A stretch of 64,000 nt of DNA, taken from Hypericum androsaemum. Its lineage: Eukaryota > Streptophyta > Magnoliopsida > Malpighiales > Hypericaceae. Below, one piece after another: positions 22,603 to 35,225 of the stretch. The DNA lies in the NCBI GenBank assembly GCA_963995505.1, contig OZ023187.1, forward strand, positions 20,126,584 through 20,190,583. Reading direction: 5' to 3'. A model generated the notes under the pieces. That model searched no databases and was not told the origin of the DNA. It was given only the letters and a program-made list of their open reading frames with translations. Made by a program: the position numbers and the translations under genes. Every line of letters starts with the position of its first letter. The first letter of the stretch is position 1.

Positions 22603-25600
22603 CTAAATAAAAGGAAATATGGCCCACTCTGCATCAACGAGCTTCCAGAGAAATTTGTAGAACATTTGGCTGTCTTCCTGTATAGTGAAACCAATTTTTC
22701 GGTTTAACATTCAAAATTGAAACTTCTGACTAAGATAAAATTGAGACTTCTGACTAAGATAAAATAAACTTTCGAGTTGATTATAATGCCATAACTCCTT
22801 ATGACTTTTCCTTAATGACTAATGTAACCCGTACCAGTGGGACCCAAATGTAAAGAGAGGGTTTGACTATTGGCTTTTTGCAAATTACCTTTCTTACACA
22901 AAATTTAGTATATGGCTATAAGCAGGTTCTAATGATATGCTGGTGCTAATTCAATCACTCGAGTAAAATAAGAATAGCCCTCGAACTATGTTATATTTGT
23001 TTTAAAAATTTTGAAATTTTTCAAAAAGTTTACACAACTCGAACAAGAATTAGTTGTCTAAGTTGATGTTTGGATACTACGTGGTATAACAAAAAAATAT
23101 TTTTTAATAAAAAAGTAGCAGTACAGACCTTGTTATATTTTGCCTTTTCCAGCTTCCAAACCTGGGATGAAAAAAATTAAAGATACAATTAGACCTTTAT
23201 TAATATTAAATTGCATAAAATGGTAACCTTCATTTTTTTTGAAAAATATTTAAATGGAAAGGAAATCAAAGTTATATTGCAAACCTGATAAGCTAGGATA
23301 CAAGCCATGGCAATATGTGCCGGTATCATCACGGCTTGTCGAAAAACCTGATAAAATAAGAATTATTAATCATTCAGCCAATTTGTAATACCATACATCT
23401 AGTGATAGACAAATCTTGATTTAAGTTGGTTAAGACTTTAGATTGTGGAAGCTTTGACGCTAATTACCTGAGGATTTTTTATAGCCATTATGATTGCAAA
23501 AATATAGTTATGCATCAGAATACCAGAACCCAGAAAAGCAATGGCTCTTTTTCCAAACATTACTGCAAGAGTATTCACCCCAAATCTGCAAAGTATGAGG
23601 CAATAAAGTTAATTTAAGAAAGACGGTAGTGGCCAATCTACTATATATTGTATTACCTTATGTAATTAAATTTTACGGCAGTACAAATGGATTTAGCGTA
23701 ATTAAAATAAATTCAAGCTTACTTGCGATCTCCTTCCACGTCGGGAAGATCTTTTAGTATACAAATCGTAGCATGAAATACGGTTGTGAATGTCGTGATG
23801 AATATCACCGGTAAGCTGCAAAGCAGGTTAATTGTGTCCATAACAAAGAATTAAATGCGTTTAATTCATGGAATTGAACGAACAAATAAATTATACTAAT
23901 GTCTCTAAATATCCGTGTTTTGGGAAAATTTACAAGAATATTTGGAACTCGATAGATAATTTTTAATCGATGCTCGGCAACAAAAAAAGTTACATTTCGT
24001 TGCTTGAGAAAAGCAACAACATACAACAAAAATTACATAATTACACATAGCAAAAACAAATAGCCTCACATGTTAAGCCGCAATGATAAAAAGTATAATC
24101 AGTGGTGACGAGACATATATATATTTTTAATGCATATGAAAAATATTTATTAAAAATTTGGATAAATTTTATGTGCATACTTTAGAAAAAATTAAATTAT
24201 CTCCAAAACACCACGAGTTTATACAGTAATGACGAAGCACCTCAATTGGAAAGGAAGTCCTATAATATGTCTAGCAGCACCGTACGCAGAGAAATTGTTC
24301 ATAAGTCCCCATACCTGCACAAAATCAAACAACATTATAAATCATAATCCAATACATATAAGAAATAACATCATATTAATTATGTCTCAATTTCGAGTCT
24401 TATGAACGATTATAATGACCAGAGCAAACTCGACTTAGAAAGTCTCCGGTGTAAGATCTCATAGTATCTGGCTTAGTTCAAATTATAAGAAAAAAAATCT
24501 ACGTACCAACCCACTAAAAATTGCTCCAGCAGAAGTTCTCTTGAGCCTGATTGGAGGAGCATTGTATATGTATACGAAGAAGAATTTGATGCAAATGCAA
24601 GCCATTAGGACTTTGGACTGTACAAATGCAGAAGTCAATATTCCGATGAAAAAATAACTCATCACCAGAGACCTGGCCAGTCCCAATGGCAGATCCCCAG
24701 ATGCTAGAACCAAGTCAGGTTTGTTGATCCTGCAAGTTAATTAAAATTATCAATAACTCGGGTTCATATTCACCCAAAGACAAAGTTCTTTCGCTTATAA
24801 ACAAGTCGAATACCTATCTATATCGATGTCATAGAGTTGGTTAAGGCCATTGTTATAAGCTACTGTACTCAACACAGCAACAAAAATCGCAACTGCCTTT
24901 GGTAGCAGAGACCACTTGAGCAATTCTGGGCTCTCCATGCACGTTCTTCCCATGTAACCCCTATCCAAACATTAGCAAAAAAAAATCAACTAGTCAATAT
25001 ATAAGTATTTGTGCATAGCCAAAGACTCGTAGCCCAGTAGCATAAGGCGTTATAAATATGTATGAGGTCCAATGCTCAAACTCTGACATATATTATGGTG
25101 TAAAAGTTATCTTAAAAAAAAGTATTTGTGAACAATATCTAGGAATGTAGCAAGTGTTAATTATAATTTGATAGGGCATTTAGTAAGTGTGACAATATAC
25201 AATCATAAAGTAATTAATTGTTGTTTCTAAAAAAGTAATGAATTGTTGCTTACATGCATAACATAAGTATCCCAATCATGGCGTAAGGCCTCAAAAATTT
25301 CACCAACACATCATTGTAGTTCAATTTCCTCTCGGGAGCAAAGTCATTTGTTTCTTCAACTTGCTTGGCTTTGGCCTGGACAGAAATAATACCAATATGA
25401 CAACGAATATCGAAATCGTGAAAATAATTTATTTCCAAAACACGTAAAAATATATGTAAATGACGTAAATACCCGAAACTGAAAGGCCCTAGAGTCATGA
25501 TATATGTCCAAACAGTACAGTGATCGAGCTGAAAGAAACGTCTGAGAACATTTAGAAGACATATCAGATGATATGGTTGGGTTGGCTGTCAATTTGGTCC

Positions 25601-27953
25601 GGTGAGCGAAGACGTTAGGGTTTCATTACACACCCGCTGGGCCGGCCGAGGGGAAGCCTTGTCGAAGGACGGCCGAGGAGGCCCCGAGCGAACTTTAATT
25701 TCTCTTGGATCTCTTGCTAGTGACGTAGGCATCCACCACGGAGCAGTGTTGGGTGAAAAAAATCACGAAAGGAGCCTAAGCTCCAACCAGAGGGAAGGTT
25801 GTCGACAAAAACAGAGATGTTGGCCACCATTTCAGGAAGGGGAAGAAGACACCACCTCCACCCCCAAACAAGGAGGTGAGGGGCGGCGGTGAGACCTGGG
25901 GAGGGGGGAGAAGGGAGGCTGGGCCAGGGGAAGAGGGAAGCAACTTAGAGATTTGGAAAAAAAAGGAACGGAGATAAGGGAGAAGAAGAAGAACAGAAAT
26001 ATTTGAATTTCAAAATCGCCCGAGAGGAGATTTGCTTCCCCCGAGATCCAAATTTCCCTCATTGTTTGGCGCAATGGATGGGGTTAATTAAAGGCGGTAT
26101 GCTGACGAAGGTGTTGTTCGTAATATTTGGGTCGGTTACCTGAAGTATTTGGAACCACATGAATTGTGTCATATTCGATGAACTAATCTGCGATTGAGAA
26201 CTTCTCTAGCATTCCATTATCTATCACTGCCAAAAATGGATGAACTAGGCTAATCTGTCTAAGGAAATAAACTATCAAGATATGTTAATCTATCTGCAGT
26301 CGGCTGGCGTTTGAAATGGAGAGATATAATTTATTACCACTTGCACCTAATAAAACAAATTAGTTTATTTGAAATGGAGAGATAGAAACAAATAGGAGAG
26401 CAAATTTAAAACACTCAAATTAGTTTAGTTGTGTATAAATTGATCGAATTACATGGTACTAAATTTAACTTTAAAAAAAATAGTAAATGTTGTTCTGTAA
26501 TAAATGTTGAATCTATGCTTGAAGCTCGTACAAGAAATAAGGTATTTTACGTATCAAAAAAGAAAAAAGGGTGTTCAAGGATACTTTCTTATTATTAAAA
26601 CACAAACTCCGTTGAGTGACACATATTATGAATAGATTTATTACAGCATGGCAACAATTATTTGTTTTGATGGTAGTAATTTTTTTTAAATTATATGCCT
26701 TTTATTGACCTTTAAGTCAACACTCATTTGGGAGAGACATATATATGTATCAACGATTTTGATTTTTTTTTAAACTAGAGATTTTATTATGTATACGTGT
26801 ATATTTTTTACTAAAACCATATAAATGGTATAGATAGACATGTCCACGAGTATTTATAAACTTATAAGTGTTGAATTCTCTCGTACTATAAACATGGAGC
26901 TGCTATCACAATTTCGTTAAAAAATTCCATCGTGGTAAATTTTTTTGAAAAAAATCACACAAAAAAGAGCGTCGAGCGTTGGTATTCAACACTCTAAACC
27001 CTTGATTTTGTTACGTCAATGCAACCCAAACCTTGGAGATTTTGATCTCATTTAATTTCCACAATTTTCTTCAAGGGAAAAAAAAGGTAGGATACTAATT
27101 TTTAAAAAGATTTTATGATGATGTGGTGTATCCATGCTGAAGTATATGCTATGTTAAAATATAATTTTTTTATTGGGGTACTCTTTTCCCGCTTTGATTT
27201 TTTTTCAGTGAATTTTGTAGGGAAATATTTTTTTTGGTAAAAGGATTGGTATATATTAACTCCAGTTACAACCAATGGTAGCCTCTAGTTTGTGCGCCTA
27301 CACAGTTAGTACCCCTCAACTAAATGATTTCATGTACAAAATAAGATCCTAATGGTCAAATTCTGAGATGGAATTTGACCACTGCAACCATACGTAAGTT
27401 TGGACGAGGATTAAATGAATAAGAAGTTCATGATTACATCTTGCCCCTTAAAAAATAGCACTATTTTGGTTGAGCCATAGTGTCCAAAATAGAGAGACAT
27501 TATGATTTTGACTGGGGCGAAGTTGCAACTTCGAAAGAGAGAATTCTACACATAGTAAGTTGTAAATATTATAAATAATAAACTTTACTTAAAAAAAGTT
27601 CATAATGTGCTAATTCGACTTGGGAGCATACTACATAAACCAAAACAAAAAGTCGCATAAGAAATGATATTTACCTTAATGAAAGGATTGGAGTTGCGCC
27701 CATAATGAATCTTATTTGGGAAGCTATTTTTTGTGGATCGATATAAGATATGGTCTCGAGAACATATTTTGGGTATGCAAGTAACTTTTGATCGGATGAA
27801 AATACTTGTAATATTCTTTTCATGCAAAGAAGATGACCCTCTTGCAATTGAAAATAGAACAAGTGATTTACGGGAGAGCTCCATCGTCACTGATATTGAA
27901 AAAGGCAATTGGATGGGCAAAGGGGGAGAGAGAATCGATTCCTTAAATAACAC
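22603..27953 (-). CDS. UbiA-type aromatic prenyltransferase, plastid type (unit II), apparently intact
   Basis: Ten exons join in frame to 408 aa: 27675-27953, 25254-25375, 24814-24960, 24507-24729, 24241-24314, 23723-23815, 23468-23585, 23285-23347, 23129-23161, 22603-22677. Residues 1-93 look like a plastid transit peptide. The first Asp-rich motif NQLYDIDID is at about 174-182, followed by the INKPDLVLASGDLPLG loop; the second motif KDLPDVEGDR is at about 303-312. Hydrophobic helices lie between and after, and the end is WKLVDAEWAIFPFI. This is the homogentisate / flavonoid / coumarin prenyltransferase group, which moves a prenyl group from a diphosphate onto an aromatic ring in the plastid envelope. 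Length is usual for the family (about 400). Substrate and prenyl length cannot be read. The start at 27953 was chosen as the first ATG in the exon 1 frame; an internal Met occurs 23 codons later. Confidence 0.88.
25376..27674. other. large first intron of UbiA unit II
   Basis: This 2.3-kb intron holds a GC-rich stretch (25600-26070) and AT-rich DNA with no domain-bearing frame. The segment 25473-25620 looks exon-like and is copied in an insertion at about 52190-52330, but its frame does not fit between exons 1 and 2. Confidence 0.55.
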
Positions 27954-28244
27954 GTCCCATACATGTCATCAGCATTAATTTATTTGGTGGTAGACTAGCA
28001 GTTAACCCACGGCTCTTACTTGAATTTGTGTAGTCAAAATGTCCTAAAATTTGACCGGTGACCATCGTGTATAACTATAATTTTTTTGTACGGGAATATT
28101 TATATCAATTGGTGAAAAAGATTTATTTTAGATTAACCAAAGAATTTTAATTGAATAAATAATACCAAGTTTAGATTGCATAATCAGGAAGTTGCCTGCG
28201 ACCATGTAACAACTCAAGGTCAAGTTAGAGGATGGAATTAATTA
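27954..28244. other. spacer between UbiA-II start and the FPS-II side
   Basis: AT-rich, no gene. The UbiA start and the FPS-like stop are only about 1.1 kb apart here. The TRIM copy occupies most of the rest. Confidence 0.5.
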
Positions 28245-28768
28245 GAATTTATCACCATTGTTGCATCTTCTTTTCTGGCACACATTTTGAAAGAACTCCA
28301 CAGTTAAACGTGTTTGAGCTGGAGCAATTTTTGGACGGGTGACATCCTGAGAAGTTTCCGAGATGCGTGTGAGTGAGGGCAAAAACATGCTGACAAAGAC
28401 TCGTATTAGTCTATGGAGATAGTCAGCCGAATCACGGGACGTTACTGTTGGTATCACAGTAAGACATCGGCTAGTATGGTGTGGTTCGAGGATCGAACAC
28501 ACCTGAAAACGAGTGATTCTTGGATTGTCTGTAACTGGCACGATGAGAACGTCAGGTATTTAAGGAGGGATAAATGTGATATCCCGTATATAATTTGTTC
28601 TGTCTGAAAGCCTTGGCAATTTGATTGCACCTACTTTTCAAGCACACGTCTTGAAAGAACAATTTTAAGATAGGTAACCTCATAAGAAGTTTCTGGGATG
28701 CGTGTATAGAAGGACAAAATACACTAGAAAAGAATCGTGTTGGTTTGTAGAGATCACAGGGCGTAACA
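28245..28768 (+). mobile_element. TRIM copy, unit II
   Basis: The primer site is altered (TTGGTATCACAG near 28448). A purine tract TTTAAGGAGGGATAAA precedes the right LTR at 28575-28768, which starts TGTGATATCCCG and ends GCGTAACA. Confidence 0.62.
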
Positions 28769-29096
28769 GTTTCTATACAGCTTCACACCCAATCTGAGCC
28801 AAGCAATTGGTAACCTTAGAGACAGCTTTCACACTCCAATAAGAGCCCCTTCCCGAGTCTCTCAAAAAAAATGTCAACCAGAGGATCGTAAACAACGTTT
28901 ACAAAATTCACAATAGCACAAAAATCTTGAAACCACAGGTATTATAATTGTACTTCTCCCAAAAGTAAATCTTATTCCTTGAAAGTGAACAATTACAAAA
29001 TACATAAACCAGCCGCCAAGGTTGCACAGGGAGCAACCAAAAACAAGCGTGCATTGGCTGAACCGCAGCTAGGGATCTCCAGTTGAGCTAAGCACT

Positions 29097-31386
29097 TTAA
29101 TGAACTTTGGGGAAGATTACATCCAACGTTTCCCAAATAGGTTGGAGAACTTTGCTTGGATGAGACTCAACAGACTTGTTCAACTCTTCGAAGCTCTTTC
29201 TCAGGAATTGTTTGCATATATTCTGCGCACAAATTACCTCAATGAATCACTACAAAATTTATAATAATATGATCCACTAATCTATATGGAAAATGGTAGC
29301 ATAAACTCAAACCTGAAGATCAAGAGACACATAAGTTTCTTTCACTTTTGCCACGCACGCCGGATCAACTTTCCCGTAATTCTCCTGAAGCGCAAAGAAC
29401 TTCAGGGAACAGCAGAATGTATGTTTATGATATGAGGTACAATCCAATTTTGGGAAGGAGCTCCTCACTTACATATAAAATATTCTTTTGGTCCTCATTA
29501 GCATGTTCTAGTGCTTTGAGAATCAGCCAAGTGCACTTGCCATCTGAAATATCTGTTTCAGCCTATGAAATTTCAAACAAGTTCAATGGTTTCGCAGTTT
29601 TAAACTAAAAAAGTGAAAGGATGGAGGGCTGGAAATAGAATTAGCATGCAATCAACAGACCGACCTTCCCGGTCTTTTTTTCGTCCCCGAAGCAATCTTG
29701 ATAGTCGTTCTGCAAAATTTACGTGCTTATTACAAAAAAAAGGGTCGACCAAAGAGCAGCTAGAACGGTAGCAAGTTGGAATGTCTAACACGATCACCTC
29801 AATTGTGATATAGGCCGTTAGCTCAACAAGTATGTCCTCAAATTCAAAATGGTCCTCTGGACGCTCACCAGCCAAAATCAATGCACAGGCAACCTGTACA
29901 TAAACGTTGACCAAACTTACTTAGATCGAGCTGAACTTTGCTATTGTAAGTAGTAATAAAGCATACAAAAACTACACTCACCGGCAGGTACGTCGTCAAA
30001 TATGTGGCCTTGTATTTGGCCATCCAAGAGTACCTGCATCAGAAGATAATAGTCTCTAATCAGCTTCGGCACTCGATTAGATTACCGAATCAAGGTGATA
30101 TTTTTACTTACAGTTCCATGGAGTACTTGGACAGATCTCTCTCCCGTGTGGTAATGACATCCATCATTTGTCCGGATGATGTTTGGAACGCCACCTATGT
30201 AATTCTAATTACCATTATTAATGCTGCATAATAAAAACTCATCATCCCTGGCCTTTTTTATTTAGAAAAATCACCTGGTTGAACAAATCAAGCAACTGCA
30301 CATAATACGGCTTCTCCCCAAAGTGCTTCTTCAGAATCCGAAAGACCTGAGCCTGTAAAAGCACTGCATCATTTGTGGCAATCATGCCAACCTACAATCA
30401 AAAGGAAATTTTAACAAAGGGAGCATTAATCTCACATAATTTTGACACTAATAAACAAGTCAATCATACTGCGATTGTGATATAATTAACCTCGGATAAT
30501 CTGAACCGGCATGGTTGACCCCAGCGTGTATAAGAGTTATCGAGGATGTCATCAATAACAAGCACACTTGCTAAATACTGCAACAATGAAAGGAAAAAGA
30601 GAGAGAAGATGGCAAATTTAGCTTGCTTATTCCCCGACGGGTTGAAATTAGCTTACTTAGTTGACTCTGTTTCGTACCCATTGAACGCACCAACCAAGAA
30701 CACAGGCGAGGAAGTTATCCTCATCAGATAAATTTTTCCCTTGCTGCAATAGCTGGTAGCTTCGGGGGACTAAAGATGACAAGCCTAGCCTGCCTGCGAA
30801 AGTAAACATTGAGGTTAAAAAAAAAGGCCTTGCCTTAATCTTCAGAGCAGTTGTTGTTGTTCCTACCTACGGGCACGGTATAGTCCAGCATCTGCGAGGA
30901 GAGGAAAGAAAAGAAAATGAAAGAAAGAGATGAGATGATCATCCAGACCAAAAACACAAGTCAAGTATAGTCATCAAGAAATAAGCAGCAGAGAAAGAAA
31001 TGAGAGATATACATCGTGGACCCATCTGCGGGATTCGTTGGTGAAGTCAAAGGCCGGGTCATGAAGTAGCTCCGACTTTAACGTCTGGTACACCTCTAGA
31101 AACTTGCTCCTCCCATCATCTCGATGAATACTCTGTCCTGAATTAGCACGCGTGGTTGCCCTCTGCAGCACCGGCAGATTTGGAGGAGTTATGGCTTTTG
31201 GAAACTAAAGCAAATATAGAGCAAGAAATAAATGAAAGAAATTGATTAACTTCTGACCTTAACAGCAGCAGAAGGCTTCATCGTGTATCCAACGGAGGAG
31301 ACGACGGGACCCGGATGAAATCCCTTTCTTGGGTTGGAAGGTTGAGGATGCACAAGAGTGGAACATCTTCCGAATCCGATCATCAT
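29097..31386 (-). CDS. FPP-synthase-like protein with altered active site (unit II), intact
   Basis: Thirteen GT-AG exons join in frame to 409 aa: 31258-31386, 31013-31204, 30867-30891, 30678-30793, 30491-30577, 30275-30391, 30112-30194, 29982-30033, 29798-29893, 29665-29709, 29473-29562, 29313-29384, 29097-29222. About 75 N-terminal residues ([12 protein letters not shown]...) form a Ser/Pro/Arg-rich extension typical of organelle targeting. The rest aligns without gaps to plant farnesyl diphosphate synthase. The first Asp motif is DDILD. The second is NDYQD where FPS has DDYLD. IPP-site residues are changed: GGKLNR reads LGRLGL, TRRGQP reads TRWGQP, and the Gln before the first motif is Leu. 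Exon 11 begins AETDIS, so the usual Gly is Glu. Ordinary FPP synthesis looks unlikely; an irregular prenyl synthase or a terpene synthase is possible. Confidence 0.9.
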
Positions 31387-31770
31387 ATTTTTTGAGCTTG
31401 TGTTAAAAAAAATTTAACGTTACAAGCTTGAACCTGCTGCTTGTGCTTTTGTACAACTAGCAGTTCGGAGGTCGCTATACTATATATTTTGCATTATGAT
31501 ATAGTTTTGCACGTTTTGACGATCATGTTGCAGTCGCACCTACCAGTTTTATTGCTATTTGATTATCGTTGTCCTCGGGAATGCCATAATTTTTCTTTTT
31601 TTTAAGTGTCCGAGGCCATAATCACGGAGCAATAAAACAACGGATCGGTTGAGGTGCCGTGGGAGACTATAGCTACTAGTGACCTAATTCAACGGGATAA
31701 AAAATTAATTTCTCTCTCGTCTATATACATTCTAACTAAACTAAAATATTTTCTTACTCTAGCAGTGATC
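31387..31770. other. 5' flank of FPS-II, candidate promoter region
   Basis: This lies directly upstream of the ATG at 31386 and is nearly identical to 56419-56755 upstream of FPS-III. Both have a TATATATTTTGC stretch about 100 bp upstream (near 31483 and 56513), which could be a TATA region. Unit I lacks this segment. Confidence 0.4.
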
Positions 31771-31774
31771 TTGG

Positions 31775-32275
31775 CTTAACCAAAGTCAATACGGATGCAG
31801 GAGTGTTGCAGACCGGGGGGGACAGGTTAGTGCCATTGCACGAAATTCTTCTGGGACCTTCATCCAAGCGACGATAAGACACATTCCGACGGTTGAACAC
31901 CCCACTTTGCTTGAAGCTCATGGTATAATTCTAGGCATTGAAGTGGCCAAGAATCTCTCTTACTCGCATGTGATGATAGAGTCGGACATTAGTTCGGGCA
32001 CTACAGCTACGTCAACTGGATTATGGTGATCTCTCCCTTCTGGTAGAGGACTGCCTCACGGTTGCTCGAGATTTTGAAAATATTAGCTACTGCTTTGTTT
32101 GAAGGGAAGCCAACACACCAGCCCATTTAAAGGCAAAACTTCCCGGCCCTTTCTCGGAGATAGTCTACTATTTTGTTTCTCCTCTTTCCGAAATTTGTAA
32201 TGCTTTAAATTATGATGTACTGACAATGACCCGATGATTATATTAATGAAGTGATATGTTGATCCTAAAAAAAAA
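31775..32275 (+). mobile_element. LINE 3' fragment (RNase H end) with A tail
   Basis: Frames on the plus strand resemble the RNase H domain at the end of plant L1-type LINEs (HIPTVEHPTLLEAHGIILGI, then HVMIESD). Several stops and frame changes follow. The segment ends in a run of nine A. It is absent from the sister flank in unit I (near 16770). Confidence 0.7.
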
Positions 32276-32561
32276 GTACCCAAACTATCGTTTCAAGGAC
32301 ATTGAGGCCCGAACCCACATCCTCCAAAAAAGAAGGAAAGCTCCAAATCCGGACGACCTGTGGGACCTATATCATAACATTTGGGGTCATCAGGAATCAA
32401 TTCCAAGTTGTGTAACCTTAATCACAAAATAAATAAATAATTTTTTTTCATCTACATGCATATATTATTTATACGAATTTTCGTAGATAATTAAAAAATT
32501 AAACTCTATATGAATTGAAAATATTATACTGAATTTATAGAGAATAAAAAAATATTATGTG

Positions 32562-32695
32562 GCGGTCATAAAGTTAACTATTATGTTCTCGTTTTAGTTG
32601 TATGTAGCGGTCATAAAGTTAACTATTATGTTCTCGTTTTAGTTGTATGTAGCGGTCATAAAGTTAACTATTATGTTCTCGTTTAGTTGGATGGA
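32562..32695. repeat. 45-bp tandem repeat, three copies
   Basis: The unit GTAGCGGTCATAAAGTTAAC...GTTTTAGTTGTAT is present three times in a row, the last slightly shortened. The sister flank at about 57714 has a single copy, so this is a local expansion in unit II. Confidence 0.88.
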
Positions 32696-33808
32696 GTAGT
32701 TCTTGCTGGGCCGTAGATATCTGTTGTTAGGAGCTCTTGTGTCTTCTCGGGCTGTAGGGCTTCGTTGATGTTGCTTGTTTATTAACAACTTGTGTGAGTG
32801 ACACCTGCTAACCTAGCTACAAATTTGCTATACTAATCATGCACTTGTTTTTTTGGCCAAACCTTACCTTTTTTTATACTCCAATATCATGTAGCTAAAA
32901 CATATATAAAAAAGTGATTGTGATTTCTTGGTTGATATTTTACTAACACTCATCTAATCCAAGCAGTTATAGTTGAGTTTTTTTTAACGGTTAAATTTTT
33001 ATTAATAAAAGTCAAAACAAGAACTCGCGATCTCGTGGTCGTGGGTCTATTCAAAATCCTAATATAGTAAAACTGAAAAATTAGACCAGGAAAAAGCTAC
33101 CGACGATAGCACTACGAGGACGGAGGTGATTTCCGATTGCATAATTACAATAAGCCTATATTGATCCCAATAGCCACGTATGAACCGTAGTAATCAGGGC
33201 CAAAATAGAAGTCCATAAAGATTATATTTCGATTACTGGCTTGGAAGTTATGTTGTTTAACTCGGTATTGAGGGCCGAACTCTGTAGTCCTTTGCCTTTG
33301 AGTCTTTAGTTCTGTGATGTTCCAACCCGAACTCAGAGAGTCAGATCGATGACCGAGGCTATATTTTGATTCTTTTATTCACATAAGAAATTTAGCCACC
33401 TTCAAATGTATTCGAAATTTTTAAATTATGAATATTTGTTGTCTAAAATTTACAGTTAATAGATAGTTTTGATAAAAAAATTCTAATCATAAATACACTA
33501 CACATCATGTCAGATAGAACATTAATTTTGTTGTACCGTAATAAACTAATGATCATCTAAAAAAAATTTCAAGTATGTTATTATCTTATTTTTGAAACAC
33601 GAGTAGTAGAATACAGCCAAGAGATTATGGAATACTCTAAATTTAAGATAACATTAAAATTCAATACAATCGCTAGTCTCTAGATAGAAAATGCACAAGA
33701 AAAGGAAAAAAAATCGGAATTTGTCTTGTTTATTGTATATTACAAATCGGCCAAACTTGCATCTTCTTCTGTGAGTCTTTGCATGGGCTGGATATGTGAT
33801 TATTACAA

Positions 33809-33883
33809 CTAAATTAAAAGAAATATGGCCCACTCTGCATCAACGAGCTTCCACAGAAATTTGTAGAACACTTGGCTGTCTTC
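33809..33883 (-). pseudogene. orphan UbiA terminal exon (right of unit II)
   Basis: A 75-bp open exon with acceptor TGCAG encodes a terminus like that of UbiA-II, ending in TAG. It stands alone. Confidence 0.8.
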
Positions 33884-34051
33884 CTGCATAGTAAACCTAA
33901 CTTTTTTTAATGATATGATGGGGCTAATTCAAACCACTAGGGTAAAATAAAAATAGTCCTCGAACTATGTTAAATATTTGTTATAAAATTTTTAAAATCT
34001 TTTAAAAATTTTACACAACTCGAATAATAAGCAGTTGTCTAAGTTAATGTT

Positions 34052-35225
34052 AGGAGTCTTTCTCTCTCTCTCCATTGAGAGCATTTAATTAGGGTTTATT
34101 TAACCCATATTATCCTTCTAACCCCACCCTCCCACCACCACCACCACCACCCTCTTGGATCCGTCGATGTTTCCGTCGCCTCAGTCATCTGTCTCCGCCG
34201 TCTCAGGGAGGTCTCCATCGCTGCTCCTAGTACCTCCGATCTCCGTCCCTGTCGTTGCTCCCGTTGCCTCTGATCTCCGTCCCCGTCACTGCTTCCGTCA
34301 TCTCCGTGTCCGTCTCTGTCTCCGCCGCTTTCCAAAGCTCTCCTGCCACTCATCTCTCCGTCGGTTGTCTCAGACCGACACGCCTCACCGTCGTTTGTCT
34401 CAGATCGCTTCTCGACTCACCTCATCGACGTCGGACGATGTTGTTCAACGCCTCTCCGTCGTCGATGCCGCTCAACACCTAGCTCCCTACTCGAGGCCCA
34501 ACTCACCGTCACTGACGTCGCTTGACTCTCAGCCCCCTGCTCGAGGCCCAACTCTTCGTTACCGACGCAGCTCGACGCGCAGCTGGTGGCCATTGGTAAC
34601 CGCACGATTGGCCTGATCTCTACTACTGGGCCAATTTGAGGCCGCCAGTGATCCCCGGGAGGATGGTCAGCTCCGATCTCCACCCCGGTCGGTCTCTGTT
34701 CTTAATGCTTTGCTTTTTATTTATTGATTTTTTTGTGTTGCTTTCGTTGGTTGTTTCTGTCTATGTGTGTTTGATGTTGCTCTCGCGTCACACGTGTTTA
34801 GTGGCTGCATCGGGCTTTTGCTCTTGTGATTTTTGCATATATTTTTGCTTGGATTGTACTTTGCCTAATCTGAGAACCTTTCGTATCTTGTTGCCTGTTC
34901 GATGGTTGCAGGTGGAGAACCTTGTCTTGGTCGATTTACGTCGACTTTGGCTCTCATCTGAATGTTTCTTTTATGCATTCAGATGCTCTCTTGATAGTGT
35001 CTTGAGATTTTTAGCCGAATTATGCATTCAGATGCCCTCTTGACAATGTCTTGAGATTTTTAGCCAAAGTTTGCTTCGGCTGAATTCCGCCCCGGTCATC
35101 AGCTTTTGTCCTTGATCGACCGCCCGTCGCTCCCCCACTTGTGCCACCTTATTGTCATCAGACTGGCTTTCGTTTTCTTCTTGAGTTTCTAGTCTACTGT
35201 CTGTATTTCTCTTTATCCCTAAAAA
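34052..35225 (+). mobile_element. non-LTR type insertion with A tail and 10-bp target duplication
   Basis: The insertion is flanked by AGTTAATGTT (34042-34051 and 35226-35235) and ends CCCTAAAAAA. Its first 600 bp are GC-rich, starting with a CT-rich run and CCACCACCACC. The last part reads like an L1 3' UTR. Long frames (for example 34155-34616) are low-complexity Ser/Pro/Arg and are not taken as genes. It may be an internally deleted LINE joining a 5' UTR to a 3' UTR. A copy sits at 59339-60551. Confidence 0.65.

Noticed and set aside
25473..25588. Exon-like segment between UbiA-II exons 1 and 2
   Set aside because: It has a good donor and an open frame, but the only nearby acceptor gives the wrong phase, while exon 1 joins directly to the next exon in frame. 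The UbiA-III gene has no counterpart at this place.
34155..34616. 153-codon Ser/Pro/Arg-rich open frame (and its copy at 59446-59895)
   Set aside because: Low complexity, overlapping open frames on both strands, and located inside a retro-type insertion with an A tail.
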